Counted from the stretch's first letter, positions 45,555 through 54,786 are shown. The stretch is 64,000 bases of DNA from Acidobacteriota bacterium (GCA_013289665.1 JABCZN010000017.1:45161-109160), one strand, 5' to 3'. A program made the numbers and translations. The notes: generated by a model from the letters alone, not told the origin.

Positions 45555-46781
45555 CTATTTAATCTTGTCGAGATTGTCTCCCGCCTCAGCTGCGTGGTCG
45601 TACCCGCCCGGCTTTTTGATGGTTCCAAGAGGAGTGCGATAGCGGATCAGATCCGACAAAAGGATCTCGGACTTATCCCCCACGGCCGTGGCCCCATTCG
45701 CGATCTGAAAGGCGATGACGTTCACGCTGACGCCCCCGCTGTATCTGATCCAGTCTCCCGTAATCACGGCTGTTATGAGGTTCTTTCGGACTTGCTGGGT
45801 TCCGCCGGCGGCAGCTACGTTCACATAGATTCCGAGGATAGGATTCGCAACCGTCGCGCTCGCAAATAGCGCGCGGAGACGATATCCCTGGAGGATGGAC
45901 GACAGGGCGGGGGCGCCGGTGGTCGAGTTGGGTGTGGACAGGCCCTGCAGAAAGGCGTTGTAGGAAGCGTCCAGATTGTTGAACGCGGTAATGCAAGGGT
46001 CCTGCGCGGCAAAGGGGTAAACCGGTACGCCGCCCAGGTTCAGGGTCGCCGCGCCGGAGGGTGTCGGGGCACAACCGGCGGCGTTTCTGAGCGCTGCCGT
46101 ATTTCCTTGCCCGGCCGACATGATCGCCGAAAGCGCACTGATCCGAAGACCGGCGAGCGCGTTCAGCTGATCCGACACAGAGCTGATCGGAACGCCATGA
46201 AATGTTGGCGTCACGGTTAGGTCGACACTATATACGCCCGCGTAAAAGGCCTTCTTGCAGATGGGCGCGGTTTCTGTTCGCAGATGATTCAGCAACACGA
46301 CGGCCGCCGTCGGGTCCTGGATGGTGAACGAAAAGGACGTTTCGCTGGTAGAGGAAACGGCGGCCGCGACGACAGCGTTGGTGATGTCCGCGAAGTCGTC
46401 TATTCCGGCCCCCGCGCCCGCGGGCGCCTGCAGGGCGCTGAAGCCCGATGCTATCGCCTTCGCGTTTACGGAGAAAGCGTCGTATGCCTGCAGAGCCTGA
46501 AGAGCAGGAGAATCAAGCACGACGACGCTCGAGTAGGCCGCGGCTCCGGCATTTCTGGGTGTCGCCTGGCACGCATAATTCGACAGTTTGTCCATGATTT
46601 TGTCGAGCGCGCTGTAAGAGAGCATTTCCACTTCGAACGGGGCGGTTGACGCGGTCGCCGCCGCGGGAGCAGGCGCGGCGCTGGCGGGCGCCGCCGCGCC
46701 GCCCTTTTTCTGGGCGGAGGCGACGGAAACGAACAGGAAGACCGCGATTAGACAAGACAATAACTGCTTGAAGTGATTCAT
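45555..46781 (-). CDS. Hypothetical secreted Ala-rich protein
   Basis: Not recognised. 408 residues with a signal peptide ending VASA-QKK and an Ala/Pro-rich linker (about 25-45), then a domain without internal membrane segments (FEVEMLSYSALDKIMDKLSNYACQATP). AGGAA lies before the ATG. It follows the papain-like gene by 39 bases and precedes the membrane protein by 11, placing it in the same operon. Confidence 0.75.
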   Translation of the reverse strand: MNHFKQLLSCLIAVFLFVSVASAQKKGGAAAPASAAPAPAAATASTAPFEVEMLSYSALDKIMDKLSNYACQATPRNAGAAAYSSVVVLDSPALQALQAYDAFSVNAKAIASGFSALQAPAGAGAGIDDFADITNAVVAAAVSSTSETSFSFTIQDPTAAVVLLNHLRTETAPICKKAFYAGVYSVDLTVTPTFHGVPISSVSDQLNALAGLRISALSAIMSAGQGNTAALRNAAGCAPTPSGAATLNLGGVPVYPFAAQDPCITAFNNLDASYNAFLQGLSTPNSTTGAPALSSILQGYRLRALFASATVANPILGIYVNVAAAGGTQQVRKNLITAVITGDWIRYSGGVSVNVIAFQIANGATAVGDKSEILLSDLIRYRTPLGTIKKPGGYDHAAEAGDNLDKIK

Positions 46782-46820
46782 ATTTTTATTTCCTTTCGGA
46801 TATCTCGATTCATCTCGCGG

Positions 46821-47495
46821 TCAGGGCGAAGTCGATGCGTCATACTGCACCCAGTAAATCCCGGTGTAATACTTCTGAAGAAAGGCCAAGTTCATATATT
46901 GAAGGGCCCCCCAGGTAATTCCGGTAAAGCCGCCTTCGTCGTAGCCGGTAAACAACATCACATGTCGATTGGTTACGAGCGGCGGTAGGCTCGTGCTCGT
47001 CCAAGGCGCATCAGGACCATACGTTTTCTTGTCGTTGACGGTTATGCTGGCGGGAAGATTGAGATCAATCTGAACGCCTATGTGCTGGATGATGCAGGTT
47101 TTCAGTTGCAAAAGGTCCAAATCCTTTGTGGCGTCACCCGCGAGCATGCCCGCGCCGGTGATACTCAACGGGCCGGTGCAGGATTCGATCCTTCGCAAAA
47201 AGCCCCCCGCCTTCCACCCGTGATCCCTCCATCGAGACAAGGATTTGCCAAGAACAATGCCTAGATTGAAAGGGCCGGCCTCGAGATGGTATTCATCCGC
47301 AATCTCGGTCGGCGAAATGTCCAGAACCGGCGCGCCCGGCACGTAAGCGAGCCGGACGTTGTGATGGGCCCTGGCCGCGATGACGCAATCGTTTAATTGG
47401 TCGTTGAGATAAACCTGAGGGGTGATCCCTGGACGCGAATCATCTACGTTATAGCGAGCAGGCGGGGAGGCGAGAGTAGTTAGCGGAAGACCCAT
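46821..47495 (-). CDS. Papain-like (C1-type) cysteine peptidase homologue
   Basis: 224 residues resembling a compact C1-like peptidase. The candidate nucleophile is the Cys in DQLNDCVIAARAH (compare the QGxLGSCTANA block of bacterial papain-like proteins) and the candidate histidine is in RHVMLFTGYDEGGF. The usual NSWG block reads ITWG, so the catalytic Asn is replaced and activity is uncertain. No signal peptide. First gene of the cluster that ends with the CHAT protease, so two cysteine-peptidase folds bracket the operon. Confidence 0.55.
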   Translation of the reverse strand: MGLPLTTLASPPARYNVDDSRPGITPQVYLNDQLNDCVIAARAHHNVRLAYVPGAPVLDISPTEIADEYHLEAGPFNLGIVLGKSLSRWRDHGWKAGGFLRRIESCTGPLSITGAGMLAGDATKDLDLLQLKTCIIQHIGVQIDLNLPASITVNDKKTYGPDAPWTSTSLPPLVTNRHVMLFTGYDEGGFTGITWGALQYMNLAFLQKYYTGIYWVQYDASTSP

Positions 47496-47742
47496 GAAAC
47501 CGTCTCTGGGGAACGGTGACAGTGGGGGATTCTAATACAAATATGGTGGTAGAGGTTATTCAATTTTAATCAATGGCGATACTCCATGCGTCATTCTCTG
47601 CAATAGAATTATCCAGTACGGGACCGTGGGAAAAGTCGGGAAGCTCGGATCATTTTCGTGCGTCGGATAGTAAACGAGACCAGTCGAGAACAACAGATGC
47701 TTCACAAGGACGTTCTTGATATATCAGGTTTTATAAAATGTG

Positions 47743-47779
47743 TTGCTCAGCCGAAGATCGAAAGCATATACTTGTAGTG
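47743..47779 (+). promoter_or_regulatory. Promoter for a leaderless regulator gene
   Basis: TTGCTC (47743-47748), 18 bases, TATACT (47767-47772), then a GTG seven bases after the -10. The predicted transcript start coincides with the GTG start codon of the HTH gene, and there is no ribosome site. Confidence 0.5.
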
Positions 47780-48063
47780 TGCTCGATGCGGCTCGGCTAT
47801 CGACGGTTCGGAGAAAGCTGGGCATAACCCAGGAAGAGATGGCTCGGTTGCTAGGTGTATCGTTTGTGAGCGTTAATCGTTGGGAGGGCGGCCATTCGGC
47901 ACCGACCGGCCCAACACTCGATCTATACACCGCGATGGACGCAGCAATTCGGGCCGGCAATTCCCCGGAAGCGATTAGGCGAGCCGCCAAGAACGAGAGG
48001 GGCGCGTTCTTGTATCTGTTATTCCGAATGGCCTACGCAGGCGCGAAAGGAAGGTCCCGATGA
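47779..48063 (+). CDS. XRE-type HTH regulator
   Basis: Small DNA-binding protein (94 residues from GTG 47779; a GTG at 47740 is also open). The HTH reads RRKLGITQEEMARLLGVSFVSVNRWEGG, the classical Cro/CI or MqsA/HigA-like helix pair. Its stop overlaps the kinase start by 4 bases. Likely regulates the pair, possibly as the phosphorylation target of the kinase; inference. Confidence 0.85.
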   Translation: MLDAARLSTVRRKLGITQEEMARLLGVSFVSVNRWEGGHSAPTGPTLDLYTAMDAAIRAGNSPEAIRRAAKNERGAFLYLLFRMAYAGAKGRSR

Positions 48064-48887
48064 ATTTTGACGTGAGATGTCTCGGCCCGCTCCGTTCTGG
48101 CGGCAACGCTGACTTGCAGATCGGCCAACGAAGCGATACTGGCGAACGGGTTGTTGTCAAATTTCTTCGCGAATTCCAATCGCCTCATGCAAGGAAGGGG
48201 TTTGCAAGGGAAGTTCGCATTCTCGCTCGGAACTTTCCGGGCATGATGCGTATTCTTTTTTTTAACATCGACGGCGAGCGCCCATACTATGTTATGCCGT
48301 TGCTGACGGGTGGATGTTTAACTCATTACGCTGGCAGGCTTTCGGACGAGCAGTTGCTTGCAGTTGCCGTCAACGTGGCGCAGTCTCTCGCCACACTGCA
48401 CACGAACCATGTGGCGCATGGCGACATCAAACCGGACAATATTCTAGTGTCCGATGACGGAAAGCTCCAAGTCGCCGATCCGCTCGGCAATGGATTCGGC
48501 TGTACGGTTTTCTTCTCTCAGAACCATGGAGGCACGCCAGGTTACTGGGCTCCAGAGATACTCGGCGGGAAACCGATTTCGCAATCGGGAGATATCTATT
48601 CCTACGGCGCAACGCTCTTTCACGTGCTAACGGGACAGAAGCCAGTGGACGGGCAGCGGTTTGATTTGGCGCTGAGGCACTTCAACAGAGCCCCGAGAAT
48701 TCGGGAAACGATTATTCGCTGCTGCCATAGCGACCCCGGAGTACGCCCCAATATTCAGGAAACACTTCGTTTACTCAATGGAGAATCATGGGCACAAATT
48801 GAGAAGACGCGGCAAGAGCAAAAGGCACTCACAGCAGTCCTTGCCGTCGGTCTCTTGAGCTTAATCGGTTTGGCTTTGGCGGAATGA
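48060..48887 (+). CDS. Ser/Thr protein kinase with C-terminal membrane anchor
   Basis: 275-residue Hanks-type kinase. Lys34 in VVVKFL and Glu51 would bind ATP, the catalytic loop is HGDIKPDNIL (Asp122, Lys124, Asn127; HGD instead of HRD) and the metal-binding Asp140 is in ADPLG rather than DFG. GTPGYWAPE is the APE region. The glycine loop is atypical (PLRSGGNADL). A hydrophobic tail (VLAVGLLSLIGLALAE) suggests tail anchoring. Coupled with an XRE regulator on the edge of a defence-like island, where kinases often act in abortive infection. Confidence 0.85.
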   Translation: MNFDVRCLGPLRSGGNADLQIGQRSDTGERVVVKFLREFQSPHARKGFAREVRILARNFPGMMRILFFNIDGERPYYVMPLLTGGCLTHYAGRLSDEQLLAVAVNVAQSLATLHTNHVAHGDIKPDNILVSDDGKLQVADPLGNGFGCTVFFSQNHGGTPGYWAPEILGGKPISQSGDIYSYGATLFHVLTGQKPVDGQRFDLALRHFNRAPRIRETIIRCCHSDPGVRPNIQETLRLLNGESWAQIEKTRQEQKALTAVLAVGLLSLIGLALAE

Positions 48888-49014
48888 GCCGTCTGCACCC
48901 GACCATGCGTGGTCGCCGATATAACTTGCTTTGAGTAACGGCCAGTCCAACACGCCGAGCATCGTCGATGAACTATCAGGGGGAACATCAACTGTTCCAC
49001 CATCTTCTCGGTTC

Positions 49015-49944
49015 TTATGGTTTTCCCTGGCAATCCCCCACGCCCCATACCGCGTCAAATGCGTCCCAGCGAGCACGAATTTCATCCTGTAAACCGAGAT
49101 TGAAGTACTCGTTTCGCTGCTTGAATAGCTTGAGAAGAAGGCAATGCCCACGCATGACCGCAGCATGCGCTTCATTCTCGGAGGACTTCTTGTCGCTCCA
49201 ACCGGTGTCTGTCATTTCCAAACGCATCTGAAGGCCGGATGCCTTCGCATGAGCGTGGTAAGTCGGCACGAGATAGCAAAAGGCGTACAGCGCGACAAAA
49301 TCTGTCCCGGCGGCCTTGTCCACAGCTTCAGCTCTTTTGTCTAACGCCACCCTCGCCCATGCGTCATCGTTTTTCGGCTGTCCACACTTGGTGCAGATCT
49401 CTGATTTGGCTCTTGCACGAGACTGTTGGTAACGGTCATCCAAGGCTTGAATGTCTTCAGGCGTAAAATCCGCTTTGAGTTCTGGGGCGATGTCGAAGAG
49501 GCGCTGTCGAAGTTTGTGTAGGTCAATCGCGTCTTGTTCGACGAAAATCGCCGCTTCCGAGGGTTTGTTACCTAGGAAGGCCGCCATCACAACCCGTTCG
49601 TACAGCGAGCGAAGAATCTTCGTGGCACCGAACCCCAGCCCATTCCCTGCGAGGACGAGCAGCTCGCCAAAATCCTCAAAGGCGGCTTTCGCGAGGCTAT
49701 GCAGCACTAGGTGAGCTAGTCTCGCCTCGAATTCGGGAGTGTTGTGGGCAAGCGATACAGCCCCGCTGCTTGGAATCTGGTTGTACCTCTCGATAGTCAG
49801 ATCAGAAATGCGCTTCTCGAATGTTTCCACGTTGCGAAACTCTTGAATAAAGGGCCCATGCAATTCAATGAAACGCCTTTGCATTTCAGCGTCGCCGACA
49901 CCGGCCGGGATAGGTTGGGGCACTGCGATTCCGCCTTTCGACAA
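49015..49944 (-). CDS. DUF5677-like hypothetical protein
   Basis: 309-residue soluble helical protein. The central ATKILRSLYERVVMAAFLGNKP stretch resembles the conserved arginine-containing helix of DUF5677 proteins, which are scattered through defence and mobile regions. A small zinc-knuckle-like CTKCGQPK is inserted near residue 195. No catalytic motif recognised. It stands alone on the minus strand between plus-strand genes. Confidence 0.5.
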   Translation of the reverse strand: MSKGGIAVPQPIPAGVGDAEMQRRFIELHGPFIQEFRNVETFEKRISDLTIERYNQIPSSGAVSLAHNTPEFEARLAHLVLHSLAKAAFEDFGELLVLAGNGLGFGATKILRSLYERVVMAAFLGNKPSEAAIFVEQDAIDLHKLRQRLFDIAPELKADFTPEDIQALDDRYQQSRARAKSEICTKCGQPKNDDAWARVALDKRAEAVDKAAGTDFVALYAFCYLVPTYHAHAKASGLQMRLEMTDTGWSDKKSSENEAHAAVMRGHCLLLKLFKQRNEYFNLGLQDEIRARWDAFDAVWGVGDCQGKP

Positions 49945-50024
49945 TGCGGCTGTGTACGGGAGGCTCTAGAATATCAGGAAAGAGGTTGCGGAAGGTGGCG
50001 ACCAGCGGGCAGAAGGGAACGACC

Positions 50025-50138
50025 ATGAGTTTTGACGCACCAGCCATTCTCGATATAACCAAGTGCGATCTGATCGGACGCTTGCTTGGCCAAGGTTGGC
50101 ACTATCGCATTTTGTACATCGAGGTGAGGCATGGGTAA
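50025..50138 (+). CDS. Small ORF upstream of the Mrr-like gene
   Basis: 37-codon ORF (MSFDAPAILDITKCDLIGRL...) with AAGGGA before its ATG. It overlaps the next gene through ATGGGTAA, an 8-base overlap. It could be a leader peptide setting translation of the nuclease-like gene, or a small antitoxin-like partner. Too short to recognise. Confidence 0.4.
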   Translation: MSFDAPAILDITKCDLIGRLLGQGWHYRILYIEVRHG

Positions 50139-52044
50139 AATCCGCGCACTCCAGGGAGCAACAACATCCTATTTCCATGTGGTGCCGAGCGAAATATCTC
50201 GGGTCACGGTCTCACCCGAAAGACGGGCGATCGACGGGTATTTGGAGCAGGTCGGCAGCGATCAGTTTGTAGAATTTATTTCTGACATTCTCGTTCAGGC
50301 CGAAGGGCACACTCTTATAGATGTTACCGACGGCCCTGGAGATGAAAAACAAGACATTTTGAGCCTTGATCGAGGCGGGCAGAGACATCTGACACAGTGC
50401 AAACATACGAGTGACTCCGAGCGGAATGCGAATGGAGACGACCTGGATTTACTCCTGGCGGCGTGTCTGCGAAAAAACTGCCAGAGCGCCACGTTCGTTA
50501 CGAACGGCGACCTTACTCCTCAAGCAAAGCGATATGTTACCGACGGCGAGTATTCCCGAGGATGGAAAGGCCATGTGGACAGTCTACCAGCAGTCGATTA
50601 TTGGAACGGCTCCAGAATTTGGAAGCGGATTGCGCGTAGAAGTGAAATCCTGAATAAGTGGTTTGGAGGGATGGCACAGGCGCACGGCCTAAGGAAATTC
50701 TATGGAGACTTTGTTATACACAAGATGCCTGATGCCGATGGCGCTGATCTGGAGGCAGAGTATTTCGCGTCGGAGCTGAAACGAGCGCGTGGAATCCCAT
50801 CGGTCCTCAAGGAGCGATCATTCACGCTCACTTTAGAGGACGGACTCCGCGTGAATCTGAGCAATTGGTTCCGAACTCAGTACGATCTGGGAATCCACTT
50901 TCCTCTGGGGCAGGAAAGAGCTCTTCCAGTCGATGCTCCGCTTGGAGCGATTAGGGTGGAGTGCTCTATACCGCCGACTGTGGAGAGTTTTCAACCTGAA
51001 GTGTACAGAGACCAAGTGGCAAAGCTTCTGGGGGGAGTCCTACCGCCGCTGGATACAAAGCATTGGTGGCACGTAGTCTTCACAGCGGCAAGCGCGTTTG
51101 TGTTCGCCCAGGACATCGCAAAACCCATCTTGGCCACCGTGGCAGGATTGGAAACCTACGTCAAGGTTGGCACGGCAGATCTAAGCAGCGAACGGACATG
51201 GGGAGTGGTTCCAGGTTCCGATTTCGTTGACGCTAGCGATCCAAACGACCCAAACGATGCAACGTGGGAGCATCCGGCGACTGGCACGAGGCTCAGCGTC
51301 TTTGGAGAACAGCGGATTAGTCCTCTGGAAGCGTACGAATTGGGTTTTCGGCAGAGGCAGTTTGTGGCAAACGCAAAGGGATACGTCTTCCGAAAGTCGC
51401 CTAGAGTCAGCGCATGGGGCCAGGATGTCGTTCGGCGACTGATGAATCCCGAATGGCCGATTTTTCAGGCGAGCTCTGGCGAGATATTTTGGACGTACCC
51501 GCCTGATATCGAACAGCGAACGGTGGACCGGCTAGAGAATGTTTTGCGACGGAGGGGAATTAAAGTCGTGGAGGTGGACGATATCGAAAAGCATATGGTG
51601 CTTGAAAGGCTTCGGGAGGCACCAGCGGATCTCGAGGGTGCGATTTTATGCAGCGGGAACGGACTGAGGCCACCGATCAGTTTAGAAAGCAGGGTCTTTT
51701 GGTTTGCGCGGGAGGTTGAAATGAGGAAAGAGTTGTCAGCGCAGAAGCAATTAGATTTGCTCCGCCTTAAAGCCGAGTACGAAGCCGACCACGGATACGA
51801 TCTCTTGCACGGAAAAAAGCGGCGGAGAATCGCGGGCGAGGAGGTGAAGCGCCTGCTTTTCGATCCTTTCACGTTCCGTGGCTCACACATGTTAGAAGTC
51901 GCTTTCGTTGGCAGAGGGATCGCGCTGCAAATGAGGTTTAGGGAACGGAGGACGGAATCGGCGGCGATCCTGGCAGCTCGGTATTTGGAGGAGTTTAAGC
52001 GAGTGGAGGAGCAAGTAATTGATGTCCTGACTTGTGAGGCGTGA
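50131..52044 (+). CDS. Mrr-type PD-(D/E)XK nuclease-like protein
   Basis: 637 residues. The N-terminal ~150 form an Mrr-like restriction endonuclease fold: Asp75 in DEKQDILSLD, then QCKH (Gln89, Lys91) and downstream SATFVTNGDLTPQAKRYV, the usual Mrr strand-helix after the active site. The remaining ~480 residues are unrecognised and may be the target-sensing part. GAGGTGAGG gives a strong ribosome site for ATG 50131. No methyltransferase is nearby, which argues for a modification-dependent or infection-triggered nuclease rather than a classical R-M enzyme. Next gene starts 41 bases later. Confidence 0.75.
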   Translation: MGKIRALQGATTSYFHVVPSEISRVTVSPERRAIDGYLEQVGSDQFVEFISDILVQAEGHTLIDVTDGPGDEKQDILSLDRGGQRHLTQCKHTSDSERNANGDDLDLLLAACLRKNCQSATFVTNGDLTPQAKRYVTDGEYSRGWKGHVDSLPAVDYWNGSRIWKRIARRSEILNKWFGGMAQAHGLRKFYGDFVIHKMPDADGADLEAEYFASELKRARGIPSVLKERSFTLTLEDGLRVNLSNWFRTQYDLGIHFPLGQERALPVDAPLGAIRVECSIPPTVESFQPEVYRDQVAKLLGGVLPPLDTKHWWHVVFTAASAFVFAQDIAKPILATVAGLETYVKVGTADLSSERTWGVVPGSDFVDASDPNDPNDATWEHPATGTRLSVFGEQRISPLEAYELGFRQRQFVANAKGYVFRKSPRVSAWGQDVVRRLMNPEWPIFQASSGEIFWTYPPDIEQRTVDRLENVLRRRGIKVVEVDDIEKHMVLERLREAPADLEGAILCSGNGLRPPISLESRVFWFAREVEMRKELSAQKQLDLLRLKAEYEADHGYDLLHGKKRRRIAGEEVKRLLFDPFTFRGSHMLEVAFVGRGIALQMRFRERRTESAAILAARYLEEFKRVEEQVIDVLTCEA

Positions 52045-52085
52045 GTGTCAAATGTCTTGACGAGTTTCGTTTGAGCCGTACGTAA

Positions 52086-53681
52086 ATGATCGGGGCGCTT
52101 CTAATGAATCATGACTGCTTATTTCAAGAACTTCGAGAGAGTGGCAACTACTCTGGGCCCTGCGCCGTGGCCTTCGACGATCCGATCGGCGAAATCAGGG
52201 GCACGGCAACGGTTCGCCTCGGACAGGATGCTAGGGCCGAAGCTGAGGTATCGATCGAGGAATTCCAGGCTCCGCCTGAATACGGCGACAATCTCCTGGC
52301 ATTTCTAAATGCATCCCCGCCCAAGAGACAAGGCGAAAAGATGGTTGTATCGATCCCGGCTAGTGCCGATGAAAGGAGAATTCTTTCGCTCACGGTGGAG
52401 TCGGAAGAGGGAATTTTCTCGGCTTCCTCCGGCATTCTCATCACGCCGGTTCTGTTGGGTTTCCAAGCCAAAGAGACGCTCTCCCTGATATTGAATGACC
52501 TTGCGTTCAGCCCCAAAGCCGGGAAGGTCGCAAAATATTGGTTCCTCCCTCTCGTTGGGCCTTTTGGAGAACACTATCTAAGACGCGCGAGCGGAACGCA
52601 TCCAATCGCACTCGATGGCGAAGGCTATGTCACCTTTTCCGTGGACGGCCTTGAATGTGGATTGCAAATCTTCGATCCGTCAAAGAAGCCGTCACATCAC
52701 GCCGCTAGTTATGACGCGCTTGCCTTTGGTGAGGTTCGCGGAGCGCCGAGTACGTTGCAAGAGACTTGGGATACGCTTCCAAGAGGTTTAGTCGAAGCTC
52801 TTAGCTTCGCCGTGGGAGCGGATGTCACCGCGCCGTGGTTTGAACTTCGTGGAGATGATGGAAGCCTGATACAGAGGTATTTCTTTCGTGTCGGTCATCG
52901 CTCAGCACCTGAGGGATTCGCTGCCTTTTCCAAGGTCAACGAGTTTCGGTCAGGATCAGGCATTGGAGCGTTCCTGAAAACGTTTTTCGCTCTAACGCAA
53001 GATAAACGGGCCGCCCTGATTCCGCCTCTAAATCTAATTCGTTCTGGCGCACCTGGCTCCTTCAACATCGAGGACTCGATTACGGATTTGGTGAAGGCTC
53101 TCGATAACCTATGTAAGGCACGTGGCTTTGTCACCCAAGACCTACTTGGTCGCCTCGATCAAGACAATCAGCAGAGCGTCGTCAGCATTCTTGCGGAGGC
53201 TCGTAAGGGGTTGGGCGTGGTTTTGGCCGAGAACACTGCAAAAGGACGGCAGGAACAAACTGATGTTCTCAATACACTCGTCAGCAGGGTTGCGAATGCG
53301 ACCTCAAAATCGAGGGATTTCGGTATCGCAGTAAAAGACCTCTTAACCGACTTGGGCCTCCAGGATGCGGAGGTCTTGGACTTTCACTATGGCAGTCTTG
53401 GACTTGGGCAATCTTGGGCCGGAATCCTCTCAGCCGTGCGAGGCGAGGTCATACACAACGGCTTTCTGCGAATCAAGGATGTCCGGTCCCTTCGGAGTTG
53501 GTTCGAATTCGCAAGGCACCTGCACGACTTGTGCAAACGAATTATTTTGCGCGAAGCAAAGTACGGAGGGTTGTACCAGGCTTCAACGAATCCTTGGCAG
53601 GGCGAATATGCCGTGGACCGGGTAAAACCGGCAACCAGTGTGAAGGACTTAGGGTTTTCTCATGTTCCCACGCAAATCTAG
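52086..53681 (+). CDS. HEPN-like protein, possible ApeA-type defence RNase
   Basis: 531 residues. A beta-rich N-terminal region (about 10-200) precedes a helical C-terminal half. Near the end the motif R-x4-H (Arg452-His457, in AVRGEVIHNGF) with flanking helices fits a HEPN RNase active site. Two-part architecture, beta N-domain plus C-terminal HEPN, recalls ApeA anti-phage proteins, but this is by pattern only. An ATG 21 bases further in is an alternative start. It follows the nuclease gene closely and is probably co-transcribed. Confidence 0.6.
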   Translation: MIGALLMNHDCLFQELRESGNYSGPCAVAFDDPIGEIRGTATVRLGQDARAEAEVSIEEFQAPPEYGDNLLAFLNASPPKRQGEKMVVSIPASADERRILSLTVESEEGIFSASSGILITPVLLGFQAKETLSLILNDLAFSPKAGKVAKYWFLPLVGPFGEHYLRRASGTHPIALDGEGYVTFSVDGLECGLQIFDPSKKPSHHAASYDALAFGEVRGAPSTLQETWDTLPRGLVEALSFAVGADVTAPWFELRGDDGSLIQRYFFRVGHRSAPEGFAAFSKVNEFRSGSGIGAFLKTFFALTQDKRAALIPPLNLIRSGAPGSFNIEDSITDLVKALDNLCKARGFVTQDLLGRLDQDNQQSVVSILAEARKGLGVVLAENTAKGRQEQTDVLNTLVSRVANATSKSRDFGIAVKDLLTDLGLQDAEVLDFHYGSLGLGQSWAGILSAVRGEVIHNGFLRIKDVRSLRSWFEFARHLHDLCKRIILREAKYGGLYQASTNPWQGEYAVDRVKPATSVKDLGFSHVPTQI

Positions 53682-53939
53682 GATTCTGGGCGAGTTCGTG
53701 TCGGGGTGCTCCGCGAATGGCTTCTTCTAGGCTCACGCGTCTACATAAAGCCCGGCGCGGCCATGGCCTGCAAAACCTAACTGGGGCTATACTTCCTCTC
53801 ATGTCTCGCGCAAAAGTAACGGCTGGCTCCGTGCGGCCAAATAGGAAAATTCATGCGGTTGAAACAACGAAAGCTGAAAACTTGCTGTGAAGAAAGGCTG
53901 GAGGAGTGAATCCCAAAGTGGTAACCGAGGAGTTTCAGA

Positions 53940-54737
53940 ATGCAGCAGAATTCCACACCCAGAGTTGAAGTAAAGACGGACGACTCTGCGGTCAAAATTC
54001 AGCGGAAGGCGTCGGCACAGCGGGTAATAGACTATTTTGGTCCGTCACTACCAGATTCTAGATTGCTCTGTTTCATAGACGAGGCAAGCTCGCCCTCCGT
54101 TAGGAACGATCTTGGCCCCGCAAATCGTGCACTCTATGCGCCTATTCACGACATTGCAGATTTGGAAGGATGGCCGAATTGCGTTAGGGATTGCATCTAC
54201 CCAAGCGACCCCTACGGCGGTCGCTCCCGCATTATCGACGACCTTGTTTATCTGCGCGGAAGTACTCGCGTCGATGAGGTGGGTTTGACAATGTCATTGG
54301 CGCATGAACTCCAGCACGCGATTCAACACTCTCAGACGCGGGAAATGTGGGCCGTAAACAGTCTCGTGGCCAACGACTTAAGGCGGGAGACTATCCAGAG
54401 CTTGGGCTTGGAGTGGTCTGATATTCCAATTGAAGTTGAAGCAAGAATCGTTTCCAAGCGCGTTGCTGAATGTTTCTTTGGTGAGCCGCGCGTCAAGCAA
54501 CACATCGAGAAGAACATTGCTCAACCCGCCACGGAAGGCGACCGGAAAGACTGGCAGTTTGTCCGCACGTTGATGCCGTCGATGACAATCGAACTCACTG
54601 GTGAAACTCAACGACTCCTTAATCGAATAAGGGGCTACAGGTCCGAGCTTGAGGCTAGCCTCGAAGAAAAGAGACAGAACCCAGACTACGCTGACATCGA
54701 CCTTGACGCATTTTTCATCCCACCGCGCATTGCGTAG
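53940..54737 (+). CDS. Zincin-type metalloprotease-like protein
   Basis: 265 residues. The zinc motif HELQHAIQH at 122-130 (His122, Glu123, His126) follows a hydrophobic strand (VGLTMSLA), and EVEAR at 165-169 could give the third ligand. No signal or membrane segment, so it would act inside the cell. GAGGAG lies seven bases before the ATG. It sits 258 bases after the HEPN-like gene and converges on the STAND gene. Similar intracellular zincins occur in toxin and defence loci; target unknown. Confidence 0.7.
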   Translation: MQQNSTPRVEVKTDDSAVKIQRKASAQRVIDYFGPSLPDSRLLCFIDEASSPSVRNDLGPANRALYAPIHDIADLEGWPNCVRDCIYPSDPYGGRSRIIDDLVYLRGSTRVDEVGLTMSLAHELQHAIQHSQTREMWAVNSLVANDLRRETIQSLGLEWSDIPIEVEARIVSKRVAECFFGEPRVKQHIEKNIAQPATEGDRKDWQFVRTLMPSMTIELTGETQRLLNRIRGYRSELEASLEEKRQNPDYADIDLDAFFIPPRIA

Positions 54738-54786
54738 TAAGTCGATTGCTGAATCTAGCGTCGACGCAGAGAGCGGGCTCGAACAT

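Noticed and set aside
53414..53890. 158-codon ORF overlapping the end of the HEPN-like gene
   Set aside because: Mostly within the frame-shifted end of the real gene; no start signal.
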